DNA of 64,000 nucleotides from Nyssa sinensis (lineage: Eukaryota; Streptophyta; Magnoliopsida; Cornales; Nyssaceae). The position numbers and the translations under genes are program-made. The notes below the pieces were generated by a model. It ran no database searches. It saw nothing but the letters and a program-made list of their open reading frames with translations, and was not told the DNA's origin. The DNA is taken from positions 40,973,706 to 41,037,705 of the forward strand of contig CM018046.1 of the NCBI GenBank assembly GCA_008638375.1. Direction: 5' to 3'. How positions within the stretch are numbered: position 1 is the first letter of the stretch; the number at the start of each line of letters is the position of its first letter. Below are positions 57,601 through 64,000 of the stretch, piece after piece.

Positions 57601-57738
57601 AACTTTCACATCAACTGAATCCAACATAGATAGCTGCTCTTCGAAGCTTATCTCAAAGCTTGCAACAAAAATGTCAGCCAATTTGTGCACAGGAACTGTC
57701 TCCAAAAGAACTTTAGTCCTCCCACCAGTTTTTTGTTT
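43104..57738 (-). CDS. LON2: Peroxisomal Lon protease 2 (12 C-terminal exons, 5' end outside window)
   Basis: ATP-dependent serine protease and chaperone of the peroxisome matrix, which degrades or unfolds damaged and obsolete matrix proteins. Exons: 57738-57559, 57458-57375, 56925-56798, 53072-52871, 52775-52569, 51514-51384, 50602-50389, 49049-48747, 47968-47774, 45940-45695, 43872-43771, 43187-43104. All introns are GT-AG and every junction keeps frame, giving about 691 residues without a stop. Order: end of the Lon N domain, coiled linker, AAA+ module (Walker A GPPGVGKT, Walker [10 protein letters not shown], sensor in VATANRV), then the protease with Ser in [10 protein letters not shown] and Lys in GGIKDK. 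The end HSKL is a type 1 peroxisomal signal, which separates it from the mitochondrial and plastid LON1-type enzymes. Plant LON2 is near 890 residues, so roughly 200 are missing upstream. Confidence 0.96.
43771..43872 (-). CDS. LON2: LON2 exon: after catalytic lysine
   Basis: 34 codons, [18 protein letters not shown] to AVLAHLE, directly following GGIKDK of the previous exon. It is duplicated as an orphan at 19209-19310. Confidence 0.96.
43873..45694 (-). other. LON2 intron crossing the duplication breakpoint
   Basis: A 1.8-kb intron. Its part up to 45136 is shared with copy I and the rest is unique. An (AT)n run is at 45631-45654. No additional exon is seen. Confidence 0.85.
45695..45940 (-). 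CDS. LON2: LON2 exon: catalytic serine
   Basis: 82 codons, [20 protein letters not shown] to GGIKDK. The catalytic Ser is in [11 protein letters not shown], and the catalytic Lys is the first Lys of GGIKDK. Donor GTGTGC. Confidence 0.97.
46365..46880 (-). pseudogene. RTE LINE 3' end in LON2 intron
   Basis: On the minus strand, a frame with RGRP-like wording ([15 protein letters not shown] in broken frames) is followed about 330 bp later by the conserved RTE 3' end, seen on the plus strand as AGCCTTATTCCAACTATTTA and GGATCAGCTATATGAATCC. About 250 bp of unrelated sequence (46480-46730) lies between. Confidence 0.6.
46881..47773. other. LON2 intron sequence without features
   Basis: No exon or transposon recognised. 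A small imperfect repeat with 'acaggagagtgcagaaaagg' and 'acaggagactgcagaaaggg' lies at 47430-47510. Confidence 0.6.
47774..47968 (-). CDS. LON2: LON2 exon: protease domain start
   Basis: 65 codons, [20 protein letters not shown] to [29 protein letters not shown] and [13 protein letters not shown] are standard Lon protease strands. Confidence 0.97.
48134..48666. mobile_element. Foldback Mutator-like MITE in LON2 intron
   Basis: 533 bp with very long inverted arms. The left end is GAGAAAAATACTGAAATGTC; the right end complements to GGAAAAAATACTAAAGAGTC. Arms of roughly 180 bp stay alignable (both contain 'aaaaagtccaattgttaa' in matching places). It is flanked by the perfect 9-bp duplication TAAAAGTTA at 48125-48133 and 48667-48675. 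Long arms plus 9-bp duplication fit a Mutator-like origin. No coding frame. Confidence 0.85.
48716..48738 (+). other. G-quadruplex-type motif next to a LON2 splice donor
   Basis: Four G runs (7, 5, 5 and 3 G) separated by single A lie on the plus strand, so the LON2 transcript has the complementary C-rich tract within about 10 bases of donor GTATAA. Confidence 0.8.
48747..49049 (-). CDS. LON2: LON2 exon: AAA+ lid to protease linker
   Basis: 101 codons, [20 protein letters not shown] to [18 protein letters not shown] holds the sensor 2 Arg. A variable acidic linker follows. Donor GTATAA is followed directly by a C-rich tract. Confidence 0.96.
49241..49420 (+). repeat. Perfect 90-bp tandem duplication in LON2 intron
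   Basis: Two identical 90-bp units start 'tccaacatagaaggaattga' at 49241 and 49331, including a GA run. Minus-strand open frames here come only from the repeat. Confidence 0.95.
49421..50388. other. LON2 intron without features
   Basis: No exon, repeat or RNA recognised between the 90-bp repeat and the sensor exon. Confidence 0.6.
50389..50602 (-). CDS. LON2: LON2 exon: sensor 1 and lid
   Basis: 214 bp, [20 protein letters not shown] to SSEFIRIPE. The Asn in ATAN is sensor 1 and [14 protein letters not shown] carries the arginine finger region. The acceptor is next to a 143-bp duplication in the intron upstream. Confidence 0.97.
50605..50890. repeat. 143-bp tandem duplication overlapping a LON2 splice acceptor
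   Basis: Two units start at 'gtggaacttc' (50605 and 50748). The proximal unit includes the used acceptor (CCACAG on the minus strand). In the distal unit the same place reads CCACGG, so the AG is absent. Confidence 0.85.
51384..51514 (-). CDS. LON2: LON2 exon: Walker B
   Basis: 131 bp, [20 protein letters not shown] to NKTFND plus two bases of His. The DE pair in LLDEIDK is the catalytic Walker B acid pair. Confidence 0.97.
51515..52568. other. LON2 intron without features
   Basis: About 1 kb of AT-rich intron between the Walker B and Walker A exons; no additional exon recognised. Confidence 0.6.
52569..52775 (-). CDS. LON2: LON2 exon: Walker A
   Basis: 69 codons, [20 protein letters not shown] to [16 protein letters not shown] binds [23 protein letters not shown] is the Lon pore-loop region. 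Acceptor TTTCAG, donor GTCAAA. Confidence 0.97.
52871..53072 (-). CDS. LON2: LON2 exon: before AAA+ domain
   Basis: 202 bp, [20 protein letters not shown] to [10 protein letters not shown]. It contains the LADLPW block and the [18 protein letters not shown] block that leads into the ATPase. Confidence 0.96.
53930..54090 (+). mobile_element. LINE 3' tail
   Basis: A T-rich 3' untranslated-like stretch ends 'gatgaattacatttactt' and an A run at 54080-54090, the usual look of a plant L1 LINE end on the plus strand. No coding part remains. Confidence 0.4.
54589..55950 (-). pseudogene. Truncated L1-type LINE in LON2 intron
   Basis: On the minus strand, the upstream part (about 55885-55420) resembles a plant LINE first ORF ([36 protein letters not shown]). 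The downstream part (55270-54789) is the zinc-binding end of ORF2 ([51 protein letters not shown]). The intervening endonuclease and RT are deleted. The 3' end abuts a T run near 54595. Confidence 0.75.
56445..56585 (-). mobile_element. Short LINE 3' fragment
   Basis: The phrase 'tttttacaagtaaccgtaaa' followed by 'attataaacaagaacgccaa' parallels the antisense LINE ends at 54595 and 60129. No coding part. Confidence 0.5.
56798..56925 (-). CDS. LON2: LON2 exon: linker helix
   Basis: 128 bp, from [18 protein letters not shown] to HAQREL plus two bases of Arg. The acidic DNDDDEDD stretch followed by [12 protein letters not shown] is typical of plant LON2. Donor GTATAA opens a 3.7-kb intron with LINE fragments. 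Confidence 0.95.
57375..57458 (-). CDS. LON2: LON2 exon: N domain/coiled linker
   Basis: 28 codons, [16 protein letters not shown] to FLLRQQ. The [11 protein letters not shown] block is highly conserved in Lon proteins and marks the helical linker. Donor GTTTGC. Confidence 0.95.
57559..57738 (-). CDS. LON2: LON2 exon: end of N domain
   Basis: 60 codons from [16 protein letters not shown] to [10 protein letters not shown]. This is the helical end of the Lon substrate-recognition domain. Acceptor TTATAG, donor GTAATA. The preceding exon is not found within 6 kb upstream. Confidence 0.94.
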
Positions 57739-58289
57739 CTATAAGAAAAAATGAAATAATGAGATGCTGACTGAAATGCGACTCCAAATAAATCACGCAA
57801 ATAAACTAAATACATAATAATTTCAAAGATAGTCAACAGAAAAACACGCATAAGGCTTTGTGTCATTGCCCTTCTTGTTGTCCTTGTCTTAGCCAAGGAA
57901 TGGTCCCCAACCAAGGAATGTCATGCCAGTTCTTCAGCAATCTCACAATTGGCAAACACCATGATAATGAAAAGAAAGAAATCATCGAAAAGATAGTACT
58001 TGAGTAAGATAAAGCTTCCTTTCAAACGTATTTGACTACAAGCCTATAGCCTTCTAGCAAAAGAGAAATTATTATTCTCACATTCTTAAAGCAATGGCAC
58101 GGTCAAAGTTTTTTAACAAAACCTTTAGATGAACCTTGCTTGCCTAGGAGATTATAAAATCTTTCAGAAGCCCAAGTAACATAAGATTTAAATAAAGGTT
58201 TTAATCAAGCCAAAAGCATTGTTAACCATTATTGACATGACATCTTAAAGGGAGGAATGGGATTTTGATTCTTCTTATTCTCAAAATAA
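57739..58289 (-). other. LON2 5' intron, proximal part
   Basis: No exon recognised. The block 'gacatgacatcttaaaggga' near 58235 recurs in diverged form near 62890, on the other side of the mosaic element. Confidence 0.6.
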
Positions 58290-58859
58290 TAATAATAATG
58301 GTAAATTACACTTACACTCACCTCCCCTGATGTATGAGATATATACACACGGTTCCCCTACATTTTCAAAAATTACACTTGACCTCTCCAAAGGTCTAAG
58401 AAGCACGAATATGTAACGACACAGACACGGAGTTTTTCAAGTTAGGGACACGCTAAAAACATATATTTATTTTTATATATATGATCACATAATTCAGTTC
58501 TAACATTAATTCAATCAATTTTAAGACTACTTATCAAAAGCAAAGGCCTATTTTATGACAATTTTCATTAAGTTGATTTACTAAAAATTAATATAAATTT
58601 TTAGAACTAATTTAGTGATATAAAATAAATATATTAATGAAGTACACAAAGTAAACATATTATTACTATTAACAAGTAATAAATATCAAAGGAATAATAA
58701 GGGAAGGATTTATTATTTTTAAATTTTTTTAATAATAAAAGTTAAAAAAAAAAGTTAAATATGAATTAAATCAGTTTAAAAAATTAAATATGTTTTTTTT
58801 TAAATTAATATTATGTAAGTCAGAAGTTTTAAAAAAAAAACGATGGGGGCTTCAAAACT

Positions 58860-58907
58860 AATTGGTTTTTTTTTTTTTTTTTTTTTGGGGGGGGGGGGGG
58901 CGGGGGT
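58860..58907 (+). repeat. T run followed by G run
   Basis: About 20 T then about 14 G and CGGGGG. It may be a true homopolymer junction or an assembly weak point. Confidence 0.8.
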
Positions 58908-59744
58908 TAAAAGCTAAAAGGGGGGGACACGTCAGGGATGGGGAAAAATTGAGAAGCCGCGTAGAGTGGAGAGAAGAGATAAAGAGACCAAACCGATAGA
59001 AGATCCGATGGCAGGAGAAGAAGAAGACGCTAATGAAGAAAAAGGAGTACCTAAGTGTCGGTGATTGGCAGAAGCACAGGTAAGCGACTGCCCTTTTCTC
59101 TTCTCTCTTTCCTTAACAAAATTTGATGATTCTCCACTCCTTATCATTTTTTTTAATATTCTTCTTTTTCTCTTTCATCGTGTCAGACGAGTGTCTGGGT
59201 CCCAAACGTGTTGTACAGCGACATTCCGACCTCAAAGACATGTCAGTGCTTCTTAGCCAAATGTCAATGTTTCAATAACAATTTTTCCTTTTCGTTGGTC
59301 AATAGTCAAATGCCCTAATTAAAATGACTAGCATCGTCTTAAAAAAATTTTAAAGGACAATTTTACCCTCAATAAATATTAAAAAAAAATATAAGATATT
59401 CAATTTATTTCTTTCACTCTTCATATGTGTGTGCATATCCAGCCACCCTGTTCTTTTTCCCTTTCTGCTAATATGGGGTTATTGGCTTGTTGATCACTTC
59501 TTTGTGCCTTGAATAATATTTAAGATTTTTTGTCTTGATATCATTTCAATTATTACTATAATTATTATTATTTTTATTTAATTATGGATGGATTTATGAA
59601 ACTAAGCATTTTGCAGGAAGCAGAGGCCCGGAGAAACAAATTGGAGAAATGATCAGTATGAGTGTGTATATATATGTTCATATATTATGTATATATATGG
59701 TAATCAATTGATGTGGTAATAAGTTCATACGTTCATTCTGCAAA

Positions 59745-60025
59745 ACACAGGAAAGTTTCTCCAATCTTTCTTGTATCGAATATTTGGATCTCACGAGAAA
59801 TAGTTCACATGGTGCAATTCCCTCGCGGATTATTCTCAATGAAGAATTGAGTATTATTGTGTATTTGTACAGAATCGATTGTCTGGTGATATTCCTCCAT
59901 CAATACAATCATTCAATTTGACCCATATCGATTTTCTATGAACATTTTGACCGGACCAATAACAAAAGATTTCAACAAATTACAACAGTTGGAGCTTCTA
60001 AATTTGTTTATGAATAAATTATATG
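59745..60025 (+). pseudogene. LRR receptor-like kinase fragment
   Basis: Three frames in succession spell leucine-rich repeats: SFSNLSCIEYLDLTRNS and HGAIPSRI, then NRLSGDIPPSIQSFNLTHID, then FSMNILTGPITKDFNKLQQL followed by ELLNLFMNKL. The wording fits the extracellular LRRs of HAESA-like plant receptor kinases. Two frameshifts and an internal deletion near 59845 make it a pseudogene fragment. No kinase domain is present. Confidence 0.8.
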
Positions 60026-60128
60026 CAAAATTCCATTAATTAGAGGCCTAATTCCAACTTTGAAAATTTTTTGGTAAGTTACACCATCACCATTCCCAGA
60101 CACACGTGTTACCCCTTAACTCTGCAAC

Positions 60129-61492
60129 TTTTTTTTTTTTATCCGTAATAAGATATTATTATAAACAAAGTGCCTGACGAGGGTAGCTCATAATTACAAA
60201 AGAAGGGATTGAGTACAAAAAATAAAGCCTAAGAGCATCCAAAAGATCACTTAGTCTATGTAAATGCAACAGAAATTCTTCATTGATCCAAAAAAAAGAG
60301 TTCTCAAAAGGTTATCTTTGAATCTCCAAGGAGAGAGTTTAACCCCTTCAAAAGTTCTCCTATTTCTCTCCCACCATGAGCACCTCACAAGGGATAACGG
60401 AGCCATCCTCTAAGCTATCTTCAACTCCTCCATCCATTTATATCTCCAACCAAAAAAAAAAAAACCTCTTTAATAGAGCCCAGCATCACTCAATGGAAAC
60501 CAAAAAAGAGAGAATAACAAATTCCAAGCGTCCCTAGCCATTTTGCAATGCACAAGGACATGATCCACCGTCCCTTCCTCTTCTTTGTACATACAATGAC
60601 AACTTGGAAGATAAAAACCACTTCGTTGAAGATTGCCCGCTGTTACAATACATCCCCATGCAGCTGACCAAGCAAAAAACACAGCTTTAATTGGGACTTT
60701 AGACTTCAAATCAACCTCCAAGTAAAGGACTTATCCTTCCCATTCACCAACTTCCTATAAAATGAATGAACAGTGAATTTTCCACCATAACTCACTCTTC
60801 ATTGAATTCCATCCTCCCTTCCCTGCCCCAAAACAATGCTACTGACAAAGCCAACAACTCATCCACCTCCCCAAAACTCCCAATAGTAGAAGTTTCACCT
60901 AAAACAAGGGCTCCAAGCCTCCAAGTCTTTTCTCCCCCATGATAACAATATAATTCGTAGCCTCTTTGTCTAAGGCTATATTATAAAGGTTGAGAAACTC
61001 TGCCCTCCATGGACCATCACTATACCAATGATCAATCTAAAACTTCACCCGAGAACCCTTCCCTACTTCAAACCTAGCACATTGAGCAAAACCTTCCTCC
61101 ACCTTTTGAATCGCTTTCCATACCCCACACTCATATTCTTTTGAAACTTCTTTAGAAAACCAACCTCGCTCCTCACACCCATACTTTACAGAAATCACAT
61201 CTCTCCACATAGCATGATCCTCTACCGCAACCTCCACATCCACTTTCCCAAGAAAGCTTGATTATACACCTTAAGATCTTTTAAGCCCAAATCATCTTCA
61301 ACCAAGGGAAGTTTCACATTCTCCCAACTAACCAAATGCATTCTTCTTTCATCCTCTTTGCCACCCCATAAGAAAACTATATGAAGCTTCTCCAATTTCT
61401 TCTTAACTGGGGCTGGCATCGGAAACAGGGACATGTAATAAGTGGGAATATTTGATAAAGTACTTTTAATTAGAGTGATCCTCCCCCCCCCC
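60129..61492 (-). pseudogene. L1-type LINE fragment inside mosaic element
   Basis: The minus strand carries the RT end (YYMSLFPMPAPVKKKLEKLH, FLWGGKEDERRMHLVSWENV), a segment with FEVGKGSRVKF, and the zinc-binding end (FAWSAAWGCIVTAGNLQRSG, GTVDHVLVHCKMARDAWNL). The T run at 60129-60138 is the antisense poly-A tail. The 5' side stops near a C run at 61478-61490. Frames are broken. Confidence 0.8.
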
Positions 61493-61604
61493 CCCTTTTT
61501 TCTTGAAAGATATTACCTCTTTCAACCGACCAACCAACGTTGAACAAATTCTACACCAGATCTTTAATTAGGTCGTCTCCCATTGCTACTTAGGGCTAAT
61601 ATAA

Positions 61605-61855
61605 GGAAGTGGCGGAGAAACTCATCAATGGCATCTCAAAACAAAAATTCAAGCAGCAAGATACCTAAGGAAGCTGGTGAGGAAGTCATCCATGAAGATT
61701 AGGTCAAAATTTGAAGCCACAGGGTGATTCAACGCCTCGTGCTAATGCTCGAGTTTTCCAATTTTGATGGCCGTGAAGCTTCTCTCCTTACACTTATCAA
61801 TCTCTCCGTAAAAAATGAACTCAACATCAGTGTCAATGGCACCAGAATCTCATCA
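61605..61855 (+). pseudogene. ARM-repeat protein gene fragment
   Basis: Frames spell AARYLRKLVRKSSMKIRSKF and, after TGA 61713-61715 and a shift, IQRLVLMLEFSNFDGREASL followed by LTLINLSVKNE. These match the armadillo repeats of plant U-box/ARM-type proteins, where a hydrophobic LVLML-S-N-DGREASLL-LLNL-VKNE run is usual. Frameshifts and loss of both ends make it a captured or decayed fragment. A minus-strand frame over 61729-61941 is an alternative reading I cannot exclude. Confidence 0.65.
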
Positions 61856-62486
61856 GTAGTGAAATTGTATCTCTCCCTGATAGCTCCGAGAATTTGTTTG
61901 AGCTCCCCATCAAAACCCTTCCCAAATTCAGCATCAAGCAATTGTTGGATTAGGACACGGTGAGAAACAAACTTTTTGCACTGATTCTAGCAGAGATCGG
62001 TTGGATGAGGATAGAGAATCAAATGTGGAGACATGTAATACGGTTGCAGAAGGAAAAGCTCAAGATACAAGAACAAAGTATCTGAATCTCCAAATGATCG
62101 TTGGGACATGCAATGCAGTTGCAGAGAGGCTTTTGTGGGTGGCTGTTTATAGAGAGAATCTGTGAGAGATGGACGAGATTTAGAGATAGAAAAAAGAAAG
62201 AATTTTAGAGAGAGAGAGGGAATTTCAGAGAGGTGAAGCTGCAGCAAGGGAGTTTTCCAAATGGGGAAAGAGCTGAGGTAGAGGAGAGAGAGATCGGAAC
62301 CATCTTCTCTCTTTCACAGGAATGGTGTTATCTAATTTGGGGTTAAATAGTAAAATTATGCTTTCTGTTAACAGTGTCTATTCGTCAGCAAGTCAAGGGG
62401 AGTTGAGTGTAATTTATAAAAGGTAAGGTAGTCGTGTATTAATGTCTTACTTCAATAAAGGTCGATGTAATTCACCCTAATATTAA

Positions 62487-63756
62487 TATTAGCCTTCTGT
62501 AAACAGGAATATGGAAGGGGAAGTCAGTCTAGTCTGCTCTGCTCTCATCCAGCAAGCTCTCTAACACTAGCAAGCGCTAACCTCTCTTTAGCCTATCTGT
62601 CCTCTTCGCTGCCTCGCAACAGTAAACTAGTTGCTTGGCTTTCTAACAAAGCAAGTAGCTAGCGCATCTCCTCCCTCTTCGAGCCAATAATACTGATTTT
62701 AATCTGGCTACCATCAGTTTCATTCTGCCCAACAGGGAAAATATGATGCACGGAAGTTTAACCTTTCTTGCTGCCATAATAAATCATTCTTGGAAATTAG
62801 AGTGGCCAGTAAGATTGTTACATACTTTTAGAACAACTCAAAGTAGAAAAATTTTTGCCAAAGGCACCATGGTACTATTGTGAAGTGTTGGCATGACATT
62901 TTAAAGGGAGGGGTGGGATTAAAGGTTTAACTACTATTGCTTACAATCAAAAAAATAATAATAATTCCACAAATGAAGAGATTGAGATATCACAAGAAAT
63001 AATTCCAACTAAAAAACTTGTTTTATTCCATCTGAACATTTACAACAATGATTTTCTGCAGTGAAATGATTTGTCTACCTTGAGTCAAATTCCAAACTGA
63101 AAATTTATACAGAAAAAAGATTTATCATCAAAAAAATTGGTAGCCTTGGGAATTGAATGAATCATTATCTAATCAACAAAGCTATTAAAAAAAATTTAGG
63201 AAAAAAAAAAGTCACTGAAGTATTTCTTTTCGGTAGGTAATTGAACTATCCCAGGCTAGTAGGTGTGCAGCAACTTTGTAATAGAGGTTAGCAAGAAAAA
63301 TTCTCAAGTTGTATTAAATTCATAAACACAAGATTACTCTGATGAGGAACACTCGGACATGTACAAAATGTTTCCATAAACTGGAAAAACACCCCTAAAG
63401 AAACAAAAATTAAAACAACTGGAAAGTGCAATCAATGAAGCACAGACACTCTATTTGGACTCAAGTGTGTCCGACGCACGAAAAAAAAGTATTCAAGATT
63501 TTTAATTGTTTTTTAATTCTAAACAAATTAACACTTTTTTTGTTTTTTTTTCCTCTTTACTTTTCCCTTTTTTAAGATATTTTGCCTCTTTTCTCCTCCT
63601 CTTTTTTTTTTTTTTTTGTTATATATGTATATATATTTTATGTAGTAGTTAGTAAATTTGTTTTGAAACTTAAATCATGGATGTTGATAATTAAATTAAG
63701 AAATTCTTAAATTTTTATTTAATGTATTTCTTATTTTAATATGTTAATAATATTTG
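62487..63756. other. LON2 5' intron, distal part; possible organelle insert
   Basis: No LON2 exon is recognised. A compositionally distinct block, 62540-62700, less AT-rich with phrases like 'aacactagcaagcgctaacc' and 'aagcaagtagctagcgcatc', looks like plant mitochondrial DNA by style only. The rest is AT-rich. Confidence 0.35.
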
Positions 63757-64000
63757 AGGTAAATTACACTAAACTCCCTTGTTACAAAGACCTCTCATGA
63801 AGTTTCTGATTGCCGTCCCCTACTTTTACTCACAAACTACACATACCTTCCCTCTAATCTAATTTTTTTTTCAAAATGACAAAAGTGAGCATTTTTGCAT
63901 TTTTTTCAATTTTGACAAATTTTTTTAACTTTTTTTATTTTCAAATAAATATTGATTAAAACATTATTGATCAAAAATACAAATTTAAATTCTTTTTTAT
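63757..64000 (+). mobile_element. Terminus of a second 'ggtaaattacact' element
   Basis: GGTAAATTACACTAAACTCC at 63757 resembles the left end of the mosaic element at 58299. The partner end would lie outside the window. Confidence 0.35.

Larger units (their letters stand above)
58299..62477. mobile_element. Mosaic DNA element carrying gene fragments (Pack-MULE-like)
   Basis: Ends are inverted: the left starts TGGTAAATTACACTTACAC and the right complements to GGGTGAATTACATCGACC. A second inner pair (AAATTACACTTGACC and AAATTACACTCAACT) lies about 70-100 bp in. Flanks TAATAATAA (58290-58298) and TAATATTAA (62478-62486) could be a 9-bp target duplication with one mismatch, but this is low-complexity sequence. 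Inside are an LRR receptor kinase fragment, a LINE, an ARM-repeat fragment and T/G homopolymers. Gene-fragment capture between inverted ends with 9-bp duplication resembles Pack-MULEs. No transposase is seen; several independent insertions are the alternative. Confidence 0.5.

Noticed and set aside
43104..57738. Mitochondrial/plastid LON1-type Lon protease
   Set aside because: The C-terminus ends HSKL, a peroxisomal signal, and the sequence follows plant LON2 throughout; LON1-type proteins lack it.
58860..58907. T20-G14 junction as a regulatory signal
   Set aside because: A long homopolymer junction may be a sequencing or assembly artefact; no other evidence supports a function.
61729..61941. 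Minus-strand 70-residue frame (LDAEFGKGFDGELKQIL)
   Set aside because: It overlaps the plus-strand ARM-repeat fragment, which has clearer family wording; kept only as an alternative reading.

Overview
This is nuclear DNA from a flowering plant, most likely a eudicot. It is AT-rich with long introns, dense LTR retrotransposons, LINEs, hAT-like and Mutator-like elements, and a plant-type peroxisomal Lon protease gene. No species is inferred.

The only clear host gene of known function is LON2 on the minus strand. Twelve C-terminal exons lie between 57738 and 43104. They encode about 691 residues: the end of the Lon N domain, the AAA+ ATPase and the Ser-Lys protease, ending in the peroxisomal signal Ser-Lys-Leu. 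I find no N-terminal exons up to 64000, so the 5' part and promoter lie beyond the window. The introns hold LINE pieces, a foldback Mutator-like MITE, RTE debris and several short tandem duplications. The long 5' intron holds a 4.2-kb mosaic element (58299-62477) carrying fragments of an LRR receptor kinase, an ARM-repeat protein and a LINE.

The left 45 kb is a patchwork of local duplications. Four repeat types recur and are named here: family A (about 1 kb, non-coding), family B (a small predicted membrane-protein gene, intact only at 5231-5722), family C (about 0.7 kb with an unrecognised coding remnant) and RTE-LINE debris. One collinear block, A-B-C-RTE-last two LON2 exons, occurs twice: copy I from about 9535 to 30946 and copy II from about 37915 to 45136. 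Copy II is continuous with LON2. Copy I is an orphan, expanded by a Ty1/copia element (11641-18122, minus strand) and a Ty3/gypsy Tat-lineage element (20074-30466, plus strand). Copy II carries two hAT-like non-autonomous elements that copy I lacks, so each copy provides the empty site for insertions in the other.

Both LTR elements are complete end to end but coding-defective. By eye the copia LTRs differ at about 5 of 420 positions and the gypsy LTRs at about 24 of 590, so copia appears younger. The gypsy element has a single gag-pol frame with many stops of the kind made by C-to-T change at CAG and CGA. It also carries a spliced-looking antisense gene between pol and the 3' LTR. No rRNA, tRNA or CRISPR was recognised. 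One snRNA-type promoter motif pair (34314-34356) has no recognisable RNA behind it.
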